From positions 1-64,000 of the forward strand of contig CAYVCQ010000006.1 in the NCBI GenBank assembly GCA_964450405.1: DNA of 64,000 bases, given 5' to 3'. Both the position numbers and the translations under genes were made by a program. Origin of the DNA: WRGT01 sp964450405 (GTDB lineage Bacteria; Spirochaetota; UBA4802; UBA5550). Under the pieces are notes generated by a model. The model was not told the origin of the DNA. It ran no database searches and saw only the letters and a list, made by a program, of their open reading frames with translations. Below, one piece after another: positions 63,682-64,000 of this stretch. Numbering within the stretch: the stretch's first letter is position 1; every line of letters begins with the position of its first letter.

Positions 63682-64000
63682 CTAATAAACCGCGGACAAT
63701 CCTGCAGAAACCTGATTACGGTTATATGCATTCTCTTCTATGCCCGGTGTATTTGATTTGCTGCGTGTATGAGTATATCCCATATTAAAATTTACAAATT
63801 CAGTTACATCGAATGAGAGGGCGATAGATGCCCCTATGAGTTTATCTGAAATTTTGCTGTACTTATAGGTTCCTTCGCCATAGAATGCTGATGCACTTAC
63901 AGATGTTCTTTCGCTTATTTCCCTTCTAAGTGATCCTGAAACCCGCCAATTATCGAATATGTCATTTGAAATATTGCTTATTGTATTCTCTTTTAAAAAT
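63682..64000 (-). CDS. Outer-membrane beta-barrel protein, C-terminal part
   Basis: The last 105 residues of a gene that runs off the right edge. Translation of the minus strand gives strands such as WRVSGSLRREISERTSVSAS, IGASIALSFDVTEFVNFNMG and a C-terminal VSAGLSAVY ending in an aromatic residue, typical of outer-membrane barrels. It lies 79 bases upstream of the Wza-like gene on the same strand. Its role as the outer-membrane part of the export route is inferred from this position. The start and most of the gene are outside the window. Confidence 0.75.
   Translation of the reverse strand, partial: FLKENTISNISNDIFDNWRVSGSLRREISERTSVSASAFYGEGTYKYSKISDKLIGASIALSFDVTEFVNFNMGYTHTRSKSNTPGIEENAYNRNQVSAGLSAVY

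Overview
The window is AT-rich DNA from a Gram-negative-type (diderm) bacterium. The evidence is many lipoproteins with relaxed lipoboxes, several probable outer-membrane beta-barrels, a Wza-like exporter, and signalling proteins typical of free-living environmental bacteria. My best guess is Spirochaetota: envelope proteins with FecR, FN3 and MORN repeats, SpoIIE phosphatases with stand-alone STAS proteins, and class III cyclases. That rests on protein style, not on a marker gene. I saw no tRNA, rRNA, CRISPR array, prophage or transposase gene.

Region 1 (1-14.2 kb) holds the end of adenosylhomocysteinase, a CorA-family transporter, and a probable envelope protein. It also holds a DUF2157/GDYXXLXY membrane pair and a cyclic-nucleotide-binding SpoIIE-type phosphatase. 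A HYDIN-like lipoprotein follows, then three overlapping genes: a sensory class III nucleotide cyclase, a FecR protein with five Ig/FN3-like repeats, and a probable outer-membrane barrel with one FN3 repeat.

Region 2 (14.2-40 kb) is a mosaic of signalling, metabolism and mobile-looking repeats. It includes two STAS proteins and a one-polypeptide hybrid kinase (solute-binding domain, histidine kinase, receiver, AraC output). That kinase overlaps an ECF S-component-like gene, which has a strong promoter and a structured leader RNA. Also present are an Ldh_2/LhgO pair, a PH-like/TerB-like/AAA+ ATPase, a degenerate HD-GYP protein, a chemoreceptor and two convergent tiny zinc-ribbon genes. The region ends with a LysE exporter, a DgkA-PAP2 fusion, an acyl-CoA ligase, a NifX-like protein, a polysaccharide deacetylase, a short RecQ and a TetR regulator. 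Four non-coding palindromic, MITE-like elements sit between these genes.

Region 3 (40-64 kb) is a surface-polysaccharide locus in blocks of alternating strand. A polyprenyl-phosphate sugar-1-phosphate transferase starts chain synthesis and is followed by MORN, SGNH-like and LamG-like lipoproteins. The next block has a Wzx flippase, a glycosyltransferase and a complete GDP-D-glycero-alpha-D-manno-heptose pathway (GmhA, HddA, an HddC-GmhB fusion, and an SDR epimerase/dehydratase). More glycosyltransferases and a hexapeptide acyltransferase follow. The last block, read right to left, runs from an outer-membrane barrel cut by the window edge through Wza-like, Wzz/BY-kinase-like (no Walker A motif), Wzy-like, two GT2 enzymes and AsnB to a split Alg14/Alg13 transferase. 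Together these genes would make, polymerise and export a heptose-containing exopolysaccharide or O-antigen-like glycan.
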